From positions 1 to 26,845 of the forward strand of contig CAZRLO010000029.1 in the NCBI GenBank assembly GCA_964600965.1: DNA of 26,845 nt. The letters are read 5' to 3'. The position numbers and the translations under genes are program-made. Shown in pieces: positions 1-6,498 of the stretch. The stretch's first letter is position 1; the number at the start of each line of letters is the position of its first letter. The notes beneath the pieces were generated by a model that was given only the letters and a program-made list of their open reading frames with translations, was not told the origin of the DNA and did no database searches. The stretch comes from UBA5972 sp964600965. Lineage in GTDB: Bacteria; Pseudomonadota; Alphaproteobacteria; Rhodobacterales; Rhodobacteraceae.

Positions 1-73
1 CGGGTTCGAGCGGATCAAGGATGGCCGCGAGGTTTACCAGAAACTGCGCGACGTGCAAAAGAGTGCCACATGA
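1..73 (+). CDS. C-terminal end of an unidentified upstream gene (partial)
   Basis: An open frame enters from the left edge (first full codon at position 2) and stops at TGA 71-73. It gives a 23-residue tail containing FERIKDGREVYQKLRDVQ. The tail is charged and probably helical. I cannot assign a family. pyrB would be a natural neighbour of pyrC, but this tail does not resemble the PyrB C-termini I know. The stop overlaps the ATG at 70-72 (ATGA), so the next frame may be translationally coupled to it. That this is the end of a real gene is inferred from the clean frame and the overlap. Confidence 0.45.
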   Translation, partial: GFERIKDGREVYQKLRDVQKSAT

Positions 74-291
74 CCAACGTCCGCATCAGGAACCATCGAG
101 CCACGCCAGTGGGCAGCGACCGGGCAGCAGCGCGCGTTCGATCCCAAATTGGCGGGAAGCGCCGAAAAGCGCCAGACTATGCATTCTGCCAGAACACCGC
201 AAAGGCGGCCTGCAAAGGGGGGGCGGGCGCTGCCCGGGTCGCAAGCGGAACGGGCGGCATTTTGGCCGGAATGGAGGTGCGCGCGATATGA
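70..291 (+). CDS. Possible small overlapping ORF, 73 aa, unknown
   Basis: The ATG at 70-72 overlaps the upstream stop (ATGA), and the TGA at 289-291 overlaps the pyrC-like start codon (ATGA at 288-291). This 73-codon frame therefore exactly fills the gap between two genes. The product is rich in Arg, Ala and Gly, has two Cys, and shows no signal peptide, membrane segment or known motif. About 70 percent of third positions are G or C, which does not separate it clearly from non-coding DNA of this GC content. It may instead be an untranslated spacer. The pyrC frame is also open upstream to position 21. The evidence is positional only. Confidence 0.3.
   Translation: MTNVRIRNHRATPVGSDRAAARVRSQIGGKRRKAPDYAFCQNTAKAACKGGAGAARVASGTGGILAGMEVRAI
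273..278 (+). promoter_or_regulatory. Ribosome binding site that fixes the pyrC-like start
   Basis: GGAGGT lies 9 nt upstream of ATG 288-290. The reading frame stays open upstream to position 21, so this site together with the family's usual N-terminus (MTLLLKNARLIDP) decides in favour of position 288. Confidence 0.7.
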
Positions 292-1571
292 CCCTCCTCT
301 TGAAAAACGCGAGGCTGATCGACCCGGATGCCGGAACCGAGACTGCGGGCGACCTGCGGATTGCAAATGGCACCATCGCGGGAATCGCACCAGACCTGAA
401 AACGCGGAAAAACGAAACCATCCACGACTGCGCCGGCATGTGCCTTGCGCCCGGTATCGTTGATATCGGGGTCAAGATCGGTGAACCGGGCGAGCGGCAC
501 AAGGAAAGCTTTCGCTCGGCGGGTCAGGCGGCAGCGGCAGGCGGCGTCACCACGATCGTCATGCGCGCCGACACGTTGCCGGCAATAGATACGCCCGAAA
601 CGCTGGCGTTCGTTCTGAATCGCGCGCGCGATGGTACCGGCGTGCGCATTCATCCGATGGCGGCGTTGACCAAGGGGCGCACGGGTCGTGAAATGACCGA
701 AATCGGCTTTTTGCTGGATGCCGGTGCGGTCGCGTTCTCGGACGGCGATGCCGTGGTGGACGATCCGAAGGTATTTGCGCGGGCGCTGTCCTATTCCGGC
801 GCGCTGGGGGCGCTTGTGATCGGGCATGTCCAGGACCGGGGCCTCAGCGAGGGTGCGGCGGTCACCAGCGGCAAGTTCGCGACCGTCAAGGGCTTGCCCG
901 GCGTTTCGCCAATGGCCGAACGGATGGGGTTGGAGCGCGATCTGGCACTGGTCGAAATGACCGGGGCCCGGTATCACGCCGACCAGATCACTACCGCTGC
1001 CGCCCTGCCCGCGCTGAAACGCGGCAAGGCGGCGGGTCTGGATATTACTGCCGGAGTTTCAATTCACCACCTGACGCTGAACGAGCTTGATATCGGCGAC
1101 TACCGTACGTTCTTCAAGGTCAAACCGCCGCTCCGGGCCGAGCCGGACCGCGCGGCGGCGGTTGCGGCCGTGGCGGACGGCACGATCGACATCATATCGT
1201 CGATGCACACGCCGCAGGACGAGGAAAGCAAGCGCCTGCCCTTTGAAGAGGCCGCCAGCGGCGCCGTCGGCCTTGAAACGCTGCTGCCCGCGGCGCTGCA
1301 ACTGGTGCATGGCGGTGCCCTGGATTTGCCGACGCTGTTTCGCGCCCTGTCTTTCAACCCGGCGCAAAGGCTTGGCCTTGCGGGTGGCAGGATCGCCATC
1401 GGGGAACCTGCCGATCTGGTGCTTTTCGACCCGGACGCGCCGTTTCGGCTCGACCGGTTCACGCTCAACTCCAAGTCCAAGAATACGCCGTTTGACGGGG
1501 CGCAACTGCAGGGCCGGGTGTTGGCGACGTTTGTCGGCGGGCGGGTCGTTCACGAAAGCGAACGCGGATGA
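288..1571 (+). CDS. pyrC: PyrC-like dihydroorotase homologue lacking metal-site and catalytic residues
   Basis: The 427-aa protein has the full length and fold signature of class I dihydroorotase, the amidohydrolase that closes carbamoyl-aspartate to dihydroorotate in pyrimidine synthesis. Conserved landmarks include the N-terminal ARLIDP strand, GGVTT, HHLTLNE, KPPLR and GLETLLP. The active site is eroded. The usual HxH after the first beta strand is G61-V62-K63, and the substrate-binding Arg is G65. The His of the HxxH-type motif is Q233, and the catalytic Asp of TDHAPH is M306. H180 and H307 remain. In Pseudomonas such inactive PyrC' proteins form a structural complex with aspartate carbamoyltransferase, and I infer a similar role here. 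plsY overlaps its stop by ATGA. If it is inactive, a catalytic pyrC is expected elsewhere in the genome. Confidence 0.85.
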   Translation: MTLLLKNARLIDPDAGTETAGDLRIANGTIAGIAPDLKTRKNETIHDCAGMCLAPGIVDIGVKIGEPGERHKESFRSAGQAAAAGGVTTIVMRADTLPAIDTPETLAFVLNRARDGTGVRIHPMAALTKGRTGREMTEIGFLLDAGAVAFSDGDAVVDDPKVFARALSYSGALGALVIGHVQDRGLSEGAAVTSGKFATVKGLPGVSPMAERMGLERDLALVEMTGARYHADQITTAAALPALKRGKAAGLDITAGVSIHHLTLNELDIGDYRTFFKVKPPLRAEPDRAAAVAAVADGTIDIISSMHTPQDEESKRLPFEEAASGAVGLETLLPAALQLVHGGALDLPTLFRALSFNPAQRLGLAGGRIAIGEPADLVLFDPDAPFRLDRFTLNSKSKNTPFDGAQLQGRVLATFVGGRVVHESERG

Positions 1572-2179
1572 TCGTGCCGGTGGAAACCCCTGTCGGCGCG
1601 TTGCTGCTGGTGGCCGGACTGGCGTATCTGTTGGGTTCGGTTCCCTTCGGCATGATCGTCGCCCGCCTGATGGGGTTGGGCAATCTGCGCGAGATCGGTT
1701 CGGGCAATATCGGGGCCACGAATGTACTGCGCACGGGCAACAAGGCCGCGGCATTTCTGACACTGGTTTTTGATGCGGGCAAAGGGGCGGCGGCGGTGTT
1801 GCTGGCCGCGCGGTGGCTTGGGCAGGATGCGGCGCAGGTTGCCGGGCTGTTCGCCTTTGGCGGCCATCTTTTCCCGGTCTGGCTGCGGTTTCGTGGCGGC
1901 AAGGGGGTGGCCACGTTTCTGGGCCTGATCCTGGCCTTAAGTTTTTGGAGCGGGTTCGCAGCCTGCATGACGTGGCTGTTGGTGGCCGTCTTGTTTCGCT
2001 ATTCCTCACTCGCGGCGCTGGTTGCGGCGGCGGCGACACCGGTCTGGCTGTGGCGGTTCGACCGGCCCGAGGCAGTACTGCTGGCGAGCATGCTGGCGGT
2101 GCTGATCTGGTGGCGACACCGCGCCAATATTGCCCGGCTCGTTTCCGGCACCGAATCGCGGATCACCGGCAAGCGGTGA
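1568..2179 (+). CDS. plsY: Glycerol-3-phosphate acyltransferase PlsY
   Basis: This 203-aa integral inner-membrane enzyme moves the acyl group from acyl-phosphate to glycerol-3-phosphate, the first committed step of phospholipid synthesis. Family motifs occur in order: GSVPFGMIVA near residue 23, GSGNIGATNVLRTGNK near 44, an Asp...GKG segment, GGHLFPVWLRFRGGKGVAT near 97, and a C-terminal RHRANIARLVSGTES. Several hydrophobic segments agree with the usual multi-pass topology, and the length is normal. Its ATG overlaps the stop of the pyrC-like gene (ATGA at 1568-1571), so it is probably translated from the same mRNA. Confidence 0.93.
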   Translation: MIVPVETPVGALLLVAGLAYLLGSVPFGMIVARLMGLGNLREIGSGNIGATNVLRTGNKAAAFLTLVFDAGKGAAAVLLAARWLGQDAAQVAGLFAFGGHLFPVWLRFRGGKGVATFLGLILALSFWSGFAACMTWLLVAVLFRYSSLAALVAAAATPVWLWRFDRPEAVLLASMLAVLIWWRHRANIARLVSGTESRITGKR

Positions 2180-2248
2180 ACGGGTTTCAATAGCGACGGA
2201 TTATGTGGTAGCCTTACCGGACCGCAATCCATAATCGGGGGGATTACC

Positions 2249-2695
2249 ATGGGATTTGCCGAAGCCGTCAGGGCTTGTTTTTCGAAATACGTGACATTCT
2301 CGGGCCGCGCCAGCCGCTCGGAATTCTGGTGGTTCGCGGTGTTTGTATTTGCCACATCGATTGTTCTGTCGATCGTCGATTCGATTCTGTTCGGCGAGAC
2401 CGTGGTCACGGAGACTGGATTTTCGGCGCAAACGAACACGGCGATCCTTACCGGAATATTTTTTCTGGCGGTGTTTCTGCCATATCTTTCGGTTGCCGTG
2501 CGCCGCCTGCACGACACCGACCGGTCCGGCTGGTGGTATTGGATCGCGCTGGTTCCGATTGTCGGGACGATTCTGCTGATCGTCTGGTTTGCGACCAAGG
2601 GCACCGATGGCGGCAACCGTTTCGGCGGCAATGACACCGGCGATGACGACGATTTGACCGCGCAAAGTTCGGTGCCGACCGTGGATCGGGACTGA
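2249..2695 (+). CDS. DUF805 family membrane protein
   Basis: The 148-aa protein shows the DUF805 (YhaH-like) pattern. It starts with a short amphipathic segment holding FSGRASRSEFWWF, followed by a hydrophobic helix, a second one near residue 72, the signature RRLHDTDRSGWWYW, then a third helix and a WFATKGTDGGNRFG tail. The tail ends in an acidic stretch. It is probably an inner-membrane protein, and the family has no settled biochemical function. A purine-rich Shine-Dalgarno run (2237-2243) precedes the ATG. It lies 69 bp after plsY and converges on gshA across a palindrome. Confidence 0.85.
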   Translation: MGFAEAVRACFSKYVTFSGRASRSEFWWFAVFVFATSIVLSIVDSILFGETVVTETGFSAQTNTAILTGIFFLAVFLPYLSVAVRRLHDTDRSGWWYWIALVPIVGTILLIVWFATKGTDGGNRFGGNDTGDDDDLTAQSSVPTVDRD

Positions 2696-2697
2696 CG

Positions 2698-2730
2698 ACA
2701 AATGTAGGTCGGACATTTGTCCGACCTACA
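2698..2730. repeat. Nested perfect palindrome between convergent genes (REP-like or bidirectional terminator)
   Basis: TGTAGGTCGGACA (2703-2715) is exactly complementary to 2718-2730 with only TT between. A second perfect 8-bp pairing (2698-2705 with 2713-2720) can form instead and would compete for part of the same arm. The element lies between the DUF805 stop (2695) and the gshA stop (2763). It could end transcription from both sides, but no T tract follows on either strand. The sequence resembles short intergenic palindromes of the REP kind seen in many proteobacteria. I found no second copy in this window. Confidence 0.7.
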
Positions 2731-2762
2731 GCAACGCGATCCGGCCCACATTGCCGTGGCGT

Positions 2763-4133
2763 TCAGTAACTGAATTCCCGGTAGATCCGGCCAAGATCGC
2801 CGTTCCAGTCGCCGTTGTATTTGGCCAGCATCTCATCCGCTGGCGTACGCCCGTCGACAACGCTTTCCTGAAGCGCGTTCAGGAAATGGGTTTCATCCGG
2901 CAACAACCCGCCGACGCCCGCCATCGCGCGGGCTTTCAGCCCGCTTTGGGCGATATCCAGAACCTCCGCCGCCAGATCGCGCATCGAGCGCCCTCCGACC
3001 TCGGCCCGCAACCCCCCGACCGAGGCCAGAACGCGCCAGCTTTCCCGGGTTTCGGCATCCCAATCGCGGCACAGATCCCACGCGGCATCCAGCGCGGTCT
3101 GGTCATACATCAGCCCCACCCACAACGCCGGCAGGGCACAGAGCCGCCGCCACGGCCCGCCATCTGCGCCGCGCATCTCGATGAATTTCTTCAACCGGGC
3201 CTCGGGGAATATCGTGGTCAGGTGATCGGCCCAGTCCGAAAGCGTCGGAATCTCGCCCGGCAACGCCGGCAGTTTTCCGGCCAGAAAATCCCGGAAAGAC
3301 TGGCCCAGCGCGTCGATGTAGACCCCGTCGCGATAGACAAAATACATGGGCACATCCAACGCATAATCGACCCAGGCCTCAAACCCAAAACCGTCGTCAA
3401 ACACGAAGGGCAGCATTCCGGTGCGGTCGGCATCGAGGTCGCGCCAGACGCGCGAGCGCCAGCTTTGGAAACCGTTCACCCGGCCCTCGAAAAACGGGGA
3501 ATTGGCAAACAACGCTGTGGCGACCGGTTGCAGGGCCAGCGCCACCCGCAGTTTCTGCACCATGTCGGGTTCGGACCCAAAGTCGAGGTTCACCTGAACC
3601 GTGCAGGTCCGGTACATCATCTGGGTGCCGTGCGTACCGACATCATTCATGTATCGGGTCATCAGCTTATAGCGCCCCTTGGGCATCATCGGCATCTGTG
3701 CGTGAGTCCATTCTGGCGCGGCTCCAAGTCCGATAAATCCCGCACCGATCCGATCCGCAACCTCGCGCACCTCTGAAAGATGCAGATTTACCTCGTCGCA
3801 GGTCTGATGGATGTTTTGAAGCGGCGCGCCGGAAAGTTCCAGTTGTCCGCCGGGTTCCAGCGACACATTCGCGCCATCGCGTTCCAGCCCGATGATGTTG
3901 CCGCCCTCAAAAACCGGCGTCCAGCCGAACTTGTCCCCCAACCCTTCGAGCATGGCACGGATCGAGCACGGCCCATCATAGGGCAGTGGCTTCAGCGTTT
4001 TTTTGTCATAACCGAATTTCTCGTGCTCGGTGCCGATCCGCCAGTTTTCACGCGGCTTGCAACCTTCCGCCAGATGGGCGGCAAGCTGCGATATGTTTTC
4101 GATGGGACCGCCGCCGGATTGGGGTATGGACAT
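2763..4133 (-). CDS. gshA: Glutamate-cysteine ligase (plant/alphaproteobacterial type)
   Basis: The 456-aa enzyme joins glutamate and cysteine with ATP, the first step of glutathione synthesis in the cytosol. Motifs typical of the GCS2/plant-type group are visible: GTEHEKFGY at residues 34-42, EPGGQLELSGAPL from residue 93, YMNDVGTHGTQMMYRTCTVQ, and KKFIEMRGADGGPWRRLCAL in the C-terminal half. Length is normal for the family. It is the last gene of the minus-strand set rsmE, small membrane protein, gshA, with 48 bp to the gene upstream, so cotranscription is likely. The palindrome at 2698-2730 lies just past its stop. Confidence 0.94.
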   Translation of the reverse strand: MSIPQSGGGPIENISQLAAHLAEGCKPRENWRIGTEHEKFGYDKKTLKPLPYDGPCSIRAMLEGLGDKFGWTPVFEGGNIIGLERDGANVSLEPGGQLELSGAPLQNIHQTCDEVNLHLSEVREVADRIGAGFIGLGAAPEWTHAQMPMMPKGRYKLMTRYMNDVGTHGTQMMYRTCTVQVNLDFGSEPDMVQKLRVALALQPVATALFANSPFFEGRVNGFQSWRSRVWRDLDADRTGMLPFVFDDGFGFEAWVDYALDVPMYFVYRDGVYIDALGQSFRDFLAGKLPALPGEIPTLSDWADHLTTIFPEARLKKFIEMRGADGGPWRRLCALPALWVGLMYDQTALDAAWDLCRDWDAETRESWRVLASVGGLRAEVGGRSMRDLAAEVLDIAQSGLKARAMAGVGGLLPDETHFLNALQESVVDGRTPADEMLAKYNGDWNGDLGRIYREFSY

Positions 4134-4181
4134 GGGGAATTCCGCTCTGCTGGAATGTCCTAATGGCTCAGGTCCGATGAT

Positions 4182-4715
4182 CTAAGTCAAGGGACGAAAT
4201 CGCGGCGAACCTCGCCAGACCACGTTGCGTTGATCGCCCGGTGAATTCAGCGCAGAAATCAGTTTCGCGGTCTCGATTCCGGGCAGCGCGGAAAATGCAT
4301 CGAACAGATTTTCCGCCCCCGTTGCCGAGACCGGCACGAACAAGGTCGGCCCTTCGGATTGTTTCAGCACCCAGACCCGCCCGAATTCCAGGGTCGAACG
4401 CAATTCAAGCCGCGTCATGGCCGCAATATCGACCGAGCCGCCCCCGGCGGGCGTCAGATACGAGATGCGGCGTTCGGTAATCTCGACCAATCCCGGCCCG
4501 TGCCGATGCGCCGAAAAACGCGAGCGCTGATAGCTGGCCCAGAACGCCGCCGCCCCCAGGGCCAGCAGCCCGACCCCGATGGCCTGTGTCATCCAGTTGT
4601 AGCGTTCAAGGCCGCGCCACAGCAGCAACAGACCGATCATCGCCAGCGCTCCCGCGCCGACGCTTTCGCCCCATCGCCCGAGCCAGCGCAGCAATTCCGG
4701 GCGGATCAGGTTCAT
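4182..4715 (-). CDS. Unknown two-TM protein with a C-terminal soluble domain
   Basis: The 177-aa protein starts with two adjacent hydrophobic helices (about residues 20-36 and 44-60). A positively charged linker follows, then a beta-rich cytoplasmic-type domain including RRISYLTPAGGGSVDIAAMTRLEL and a WVLKQSEGPTLFVPVSA segment. This layout resembles small bacterial PH-like membrane proteins, but that is a shape argument only. Its ATG overlaps the rsmE stop (ATGA at 4712-4715) and gshA follows, so it belongs to that operon. No function can be given. Confidence 0.75.
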   Translation of the reverse strand: MNLIRPELLRWLGRWGESVGAGALAMIGLLLLWRGLERYNWMTQAIGVGLLALGAAAFWASYQRSRFSAHRHGPGLVEITERRISYLTPAGGGSVDIAAMTRLELRSTLEFGRVWVLKQSEGPTLFVPVSATGAENLFDAFSALPGIETAKLISALNSPGDQRNVVWRGSPRFRPLT

Positions 4716-5446
4716 CGCCAGTCACCGAATTCGGCCTGCCACAGCGCAAGCGCGGCGACCGCCGCGGTGTCGGCGCGTAAAATGCGCGGGCCAAGGCTGA
4801 TCGTCGATACCATTGGCAGGCCTTGCAGGGTCGCGCGTTCCTCGGGCGCGAAACCGCCTTCGGGGCCGATCAGGATCGCCCAGCCGCCGGTTCCTGCGTC
4901 GGTTGGGGGCCGCTGGCCCTTTCCAGCCTCGTTTTCGTCGCAAAACAGAATTCGCCGGTCGTCGGGCCAGTCGCCCAGCAATTCGCCAAGATTTGCAACC
5001 GGCGCAATTTCCGGCACAAAGGTGCCACCGCATTGTTCGGCCGCCTCGACCGCGTGGGCGCGCAGTCGTTCGGTACGAACGCGTTCGGCGTTTGTATACC
5101 GCGTTCTGACCGGCATGATCCGGCGCGCGCCCAGCTCGGTAGCCTTTTCGACGATGAAATCGGTGCGGGCCTTTTTGATCGGCGCGAACAGCAACCACAG
5201 GTCGGGCGGCTCGGTTTGCGGTGCGCTCTGGTGCGTCACGTCAAGCGTGCCACCCTTTTTGCCAGCTTCCATGATTTCGGCCCGCCATTCCCCATCGCGC
5301 CCGTTGAAAACGGCGATGCTGTCGCCCGGTTCAAGGCGCATGACCGAAAACAGGTAATGCGCCTGCCCGCGCGACAGCACAACGGATTGCGCCGCCCCCA
5401 GGGCTGCGTCTACAAAGAGCCGGACATTTGTCGATTTCCGCGTCAT
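4712..5446 (-). CDS. rsmE: 16S rRNA (uracil1498-N3)-methyltransferase RsmE
   Basis: The 244-aa SPOUT-class methyltransferase methylates U1498 of 16S rRNA using S-adenosylmethionine. Visible features are an N-terminal PUA-like part with GQAHYLFSVMRLEPGD and FNGRDGEWRA, the helix KKARTDFIVEKATELG, EQCGG at 137-141, and the cofactor knot motifs IGPEGGF at 193-199 and SLGPRILRADTA at 217-228. Length fits the family. Its start codon is only 12 bp from the divergent ubiA start, so its promoter must lie inside ubiA. Confidence 0.93.
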   Translation of the reverse strand: MTRKSTNVRLFVDAALGAAQSVVLSRGQAHYLFSVMRLEPGDSIAVFNGRDGEWRAEIMEAGKKGGTLDVTHQSAPQTEPPDLWLLFAPIKKARTDFIVEKATELGARRIMPVRTRYTNAERVRTERLRAHAVEAAEQCGGTFVPEIAPVANLGELLGDWPDDRRILFCDENEAGKGQRPPTDAGTGGWAILIGPEGGFAPEERATLQGLPMVSTISLGPRILRADTAAVAALALWQAEFGDWR

Positions 5447-5458
5447 CCGGACCTATCT

Positions 5459-6436
5459 ATGACCTCGCCCCCGCAAACGCCAGACTTTGAGACCGACGGA
5501 CGGGTCGCGGACGCCACCCGGCATAACTGGGTGGACCGCTTTGCGCCGCGCGCGACCCGTCCCTATCTGCGCCTGTCCCGCGCCGACCGCCCGGCCGGAA
5601 CATGGTTGTTGCTGCTGCCGTGCTGGTGGGCGCTGGCGCTGGCAATCGCCACAGACCCGGCCGGTGCGACGATCGGGGATGGCTGGATCGCGGTTGCCTG
5701 CGCGATGGGCGCGTTCCTGATGCGCGGTGCGGGCTGTACCTGGAACGACATTTCCGACCGTAAGCTTGATGCGCGTGTGGCGCGAACCCGTTCCCGGCCG
5801 CTGCCATCGGGGCAGGTTTCGGTGGTTTCGGCATTTATGTGGATGTTCGTGCAGGCGCTGGCGGCGCTCTTGATATTGCTGACATTGAACCGAACGGCGG
5901 TCGCGCTGGGGCTGCTGGCGCTTTTGCCGGTCCTGATCTATCCGTTCGCGAAACGGTTTACCTGGTGGCCGCAGGTCTTTCTGGGCATCGCATTCAACTG
6001 GGGTGCCCTGCTGGGTTGGGCCGCGCAACGCGACGCTCTGGGCTGGCCACCGTTGTTTCTCTATCTGGCCGGGATCTGCTGGACGCTGTTCTATGACACG
6101 ATTTATGCGCATCAGGACAAGGAAGACGACGCGCTGGCCGGCATCCGGTCAACCGCGCGGCTGTTTGGAGAGAACACGCAGATGTGGCTGCGCGGCTTTG
6201 TCGTTGCCAGCGTATCCTGCATGACCCTGGCGGCGGTGCTGGCGCTGATCGAGACCTCGGATCTATACCGGATGGGATTCGCGTTGGCCGGGGCGTGGGC
6301 GTTTGGCTGGCATATGGTCTGGCAGTTGCGGCGGCTGGATATCGACGATCCGGCTGTCTGCCTCAGATTGTTTCGCGCCAACCGCGATGCCGGGCTGATC
6401 CCGGTTTTCTTTTTCGCGATTGCGATGATAGTTTGA
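5459..6436 (+). CDS. ubiA: 4-hydroxybenzoate polyprenyltransferase UbiA
   Basis: The 325-aa multi-pass membrane enzyme attaches the polyprenyl tail to 4-hydroxybenzoate in ubiquinone synthesis. Both Asp-rich prenyl-diphosphate/Mg2+ motifs are present: N96-D97-x2-D100-x3-D104 within GCTWNDISDRKLDARVARTR, and D213-x6-D220-x3-D224 within YDTIYAHQDKEDD. PYLRLSRADRPAGTWLLLLP near residue 35 is also typical. I chose ATG 5459 because it yields the usual hydrophilic leader before that motif. The frame is open upstream but there it runs antisense to rsmE. No clear Shine-Dalgarno is seen in the 12-bp gap. Confidence 0.93.
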   Translation: MTSPPQTPDFETDGRVADATRHNWVDRFAPRATRPYLRLSRADRPAGTWLLLLPCWWALALAIATDPAGATIGDGWIAVACAMGAFLMRGAGCTWNDISDRKLDARVARTRSRPLPSGQVSVVSAFMWMFVQALAALLILLTLNRTAVALGLLALLPVLIYPFAKRFTWWPQVFLGIAFNWGALLGWAAQRDALGWPPLFLYLAGICWTLFYDTIYAHQDKEDDALAGIRSTARLFGENTQMWLRGFVVASVSCMTLAAVLALIETSDLYRMGFALAGAWAFGWHMVWQLRRLDIDDPAVCLRLFRANRDAGLIPVFFFAIAMIV

Positions 6437-6446
6437 TTGAACGCCC

Positions 6447-6471
6447 GCTGGCCAACGGCTAAAACGCCAGC
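6447..6471. repeat. Short inverted repeat between ubiA and the OmpA-family gene
   Basis: GCTGGC (6447-6452) pairs perfectly with GCCAGC (6466-6471) around a 13-nt loop. It begins 10 bp after the ubiA stop. It could be a weak terminator or mRNA-stabilising hairpin, but no T tract follows. Confidence 0.3.
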
Positions 6472-6498
6472 AGACAAAACGGAGTCCATTCCTTTATC

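Noticed and set aside
21..287. N-terminal extension of the pyrC-like protein
   Set aside because: The frame is open, but the extension is Arg/Gly-rich and unlike any dihydroorotase, and GGAGGT sits 9 nt before ATG 288.
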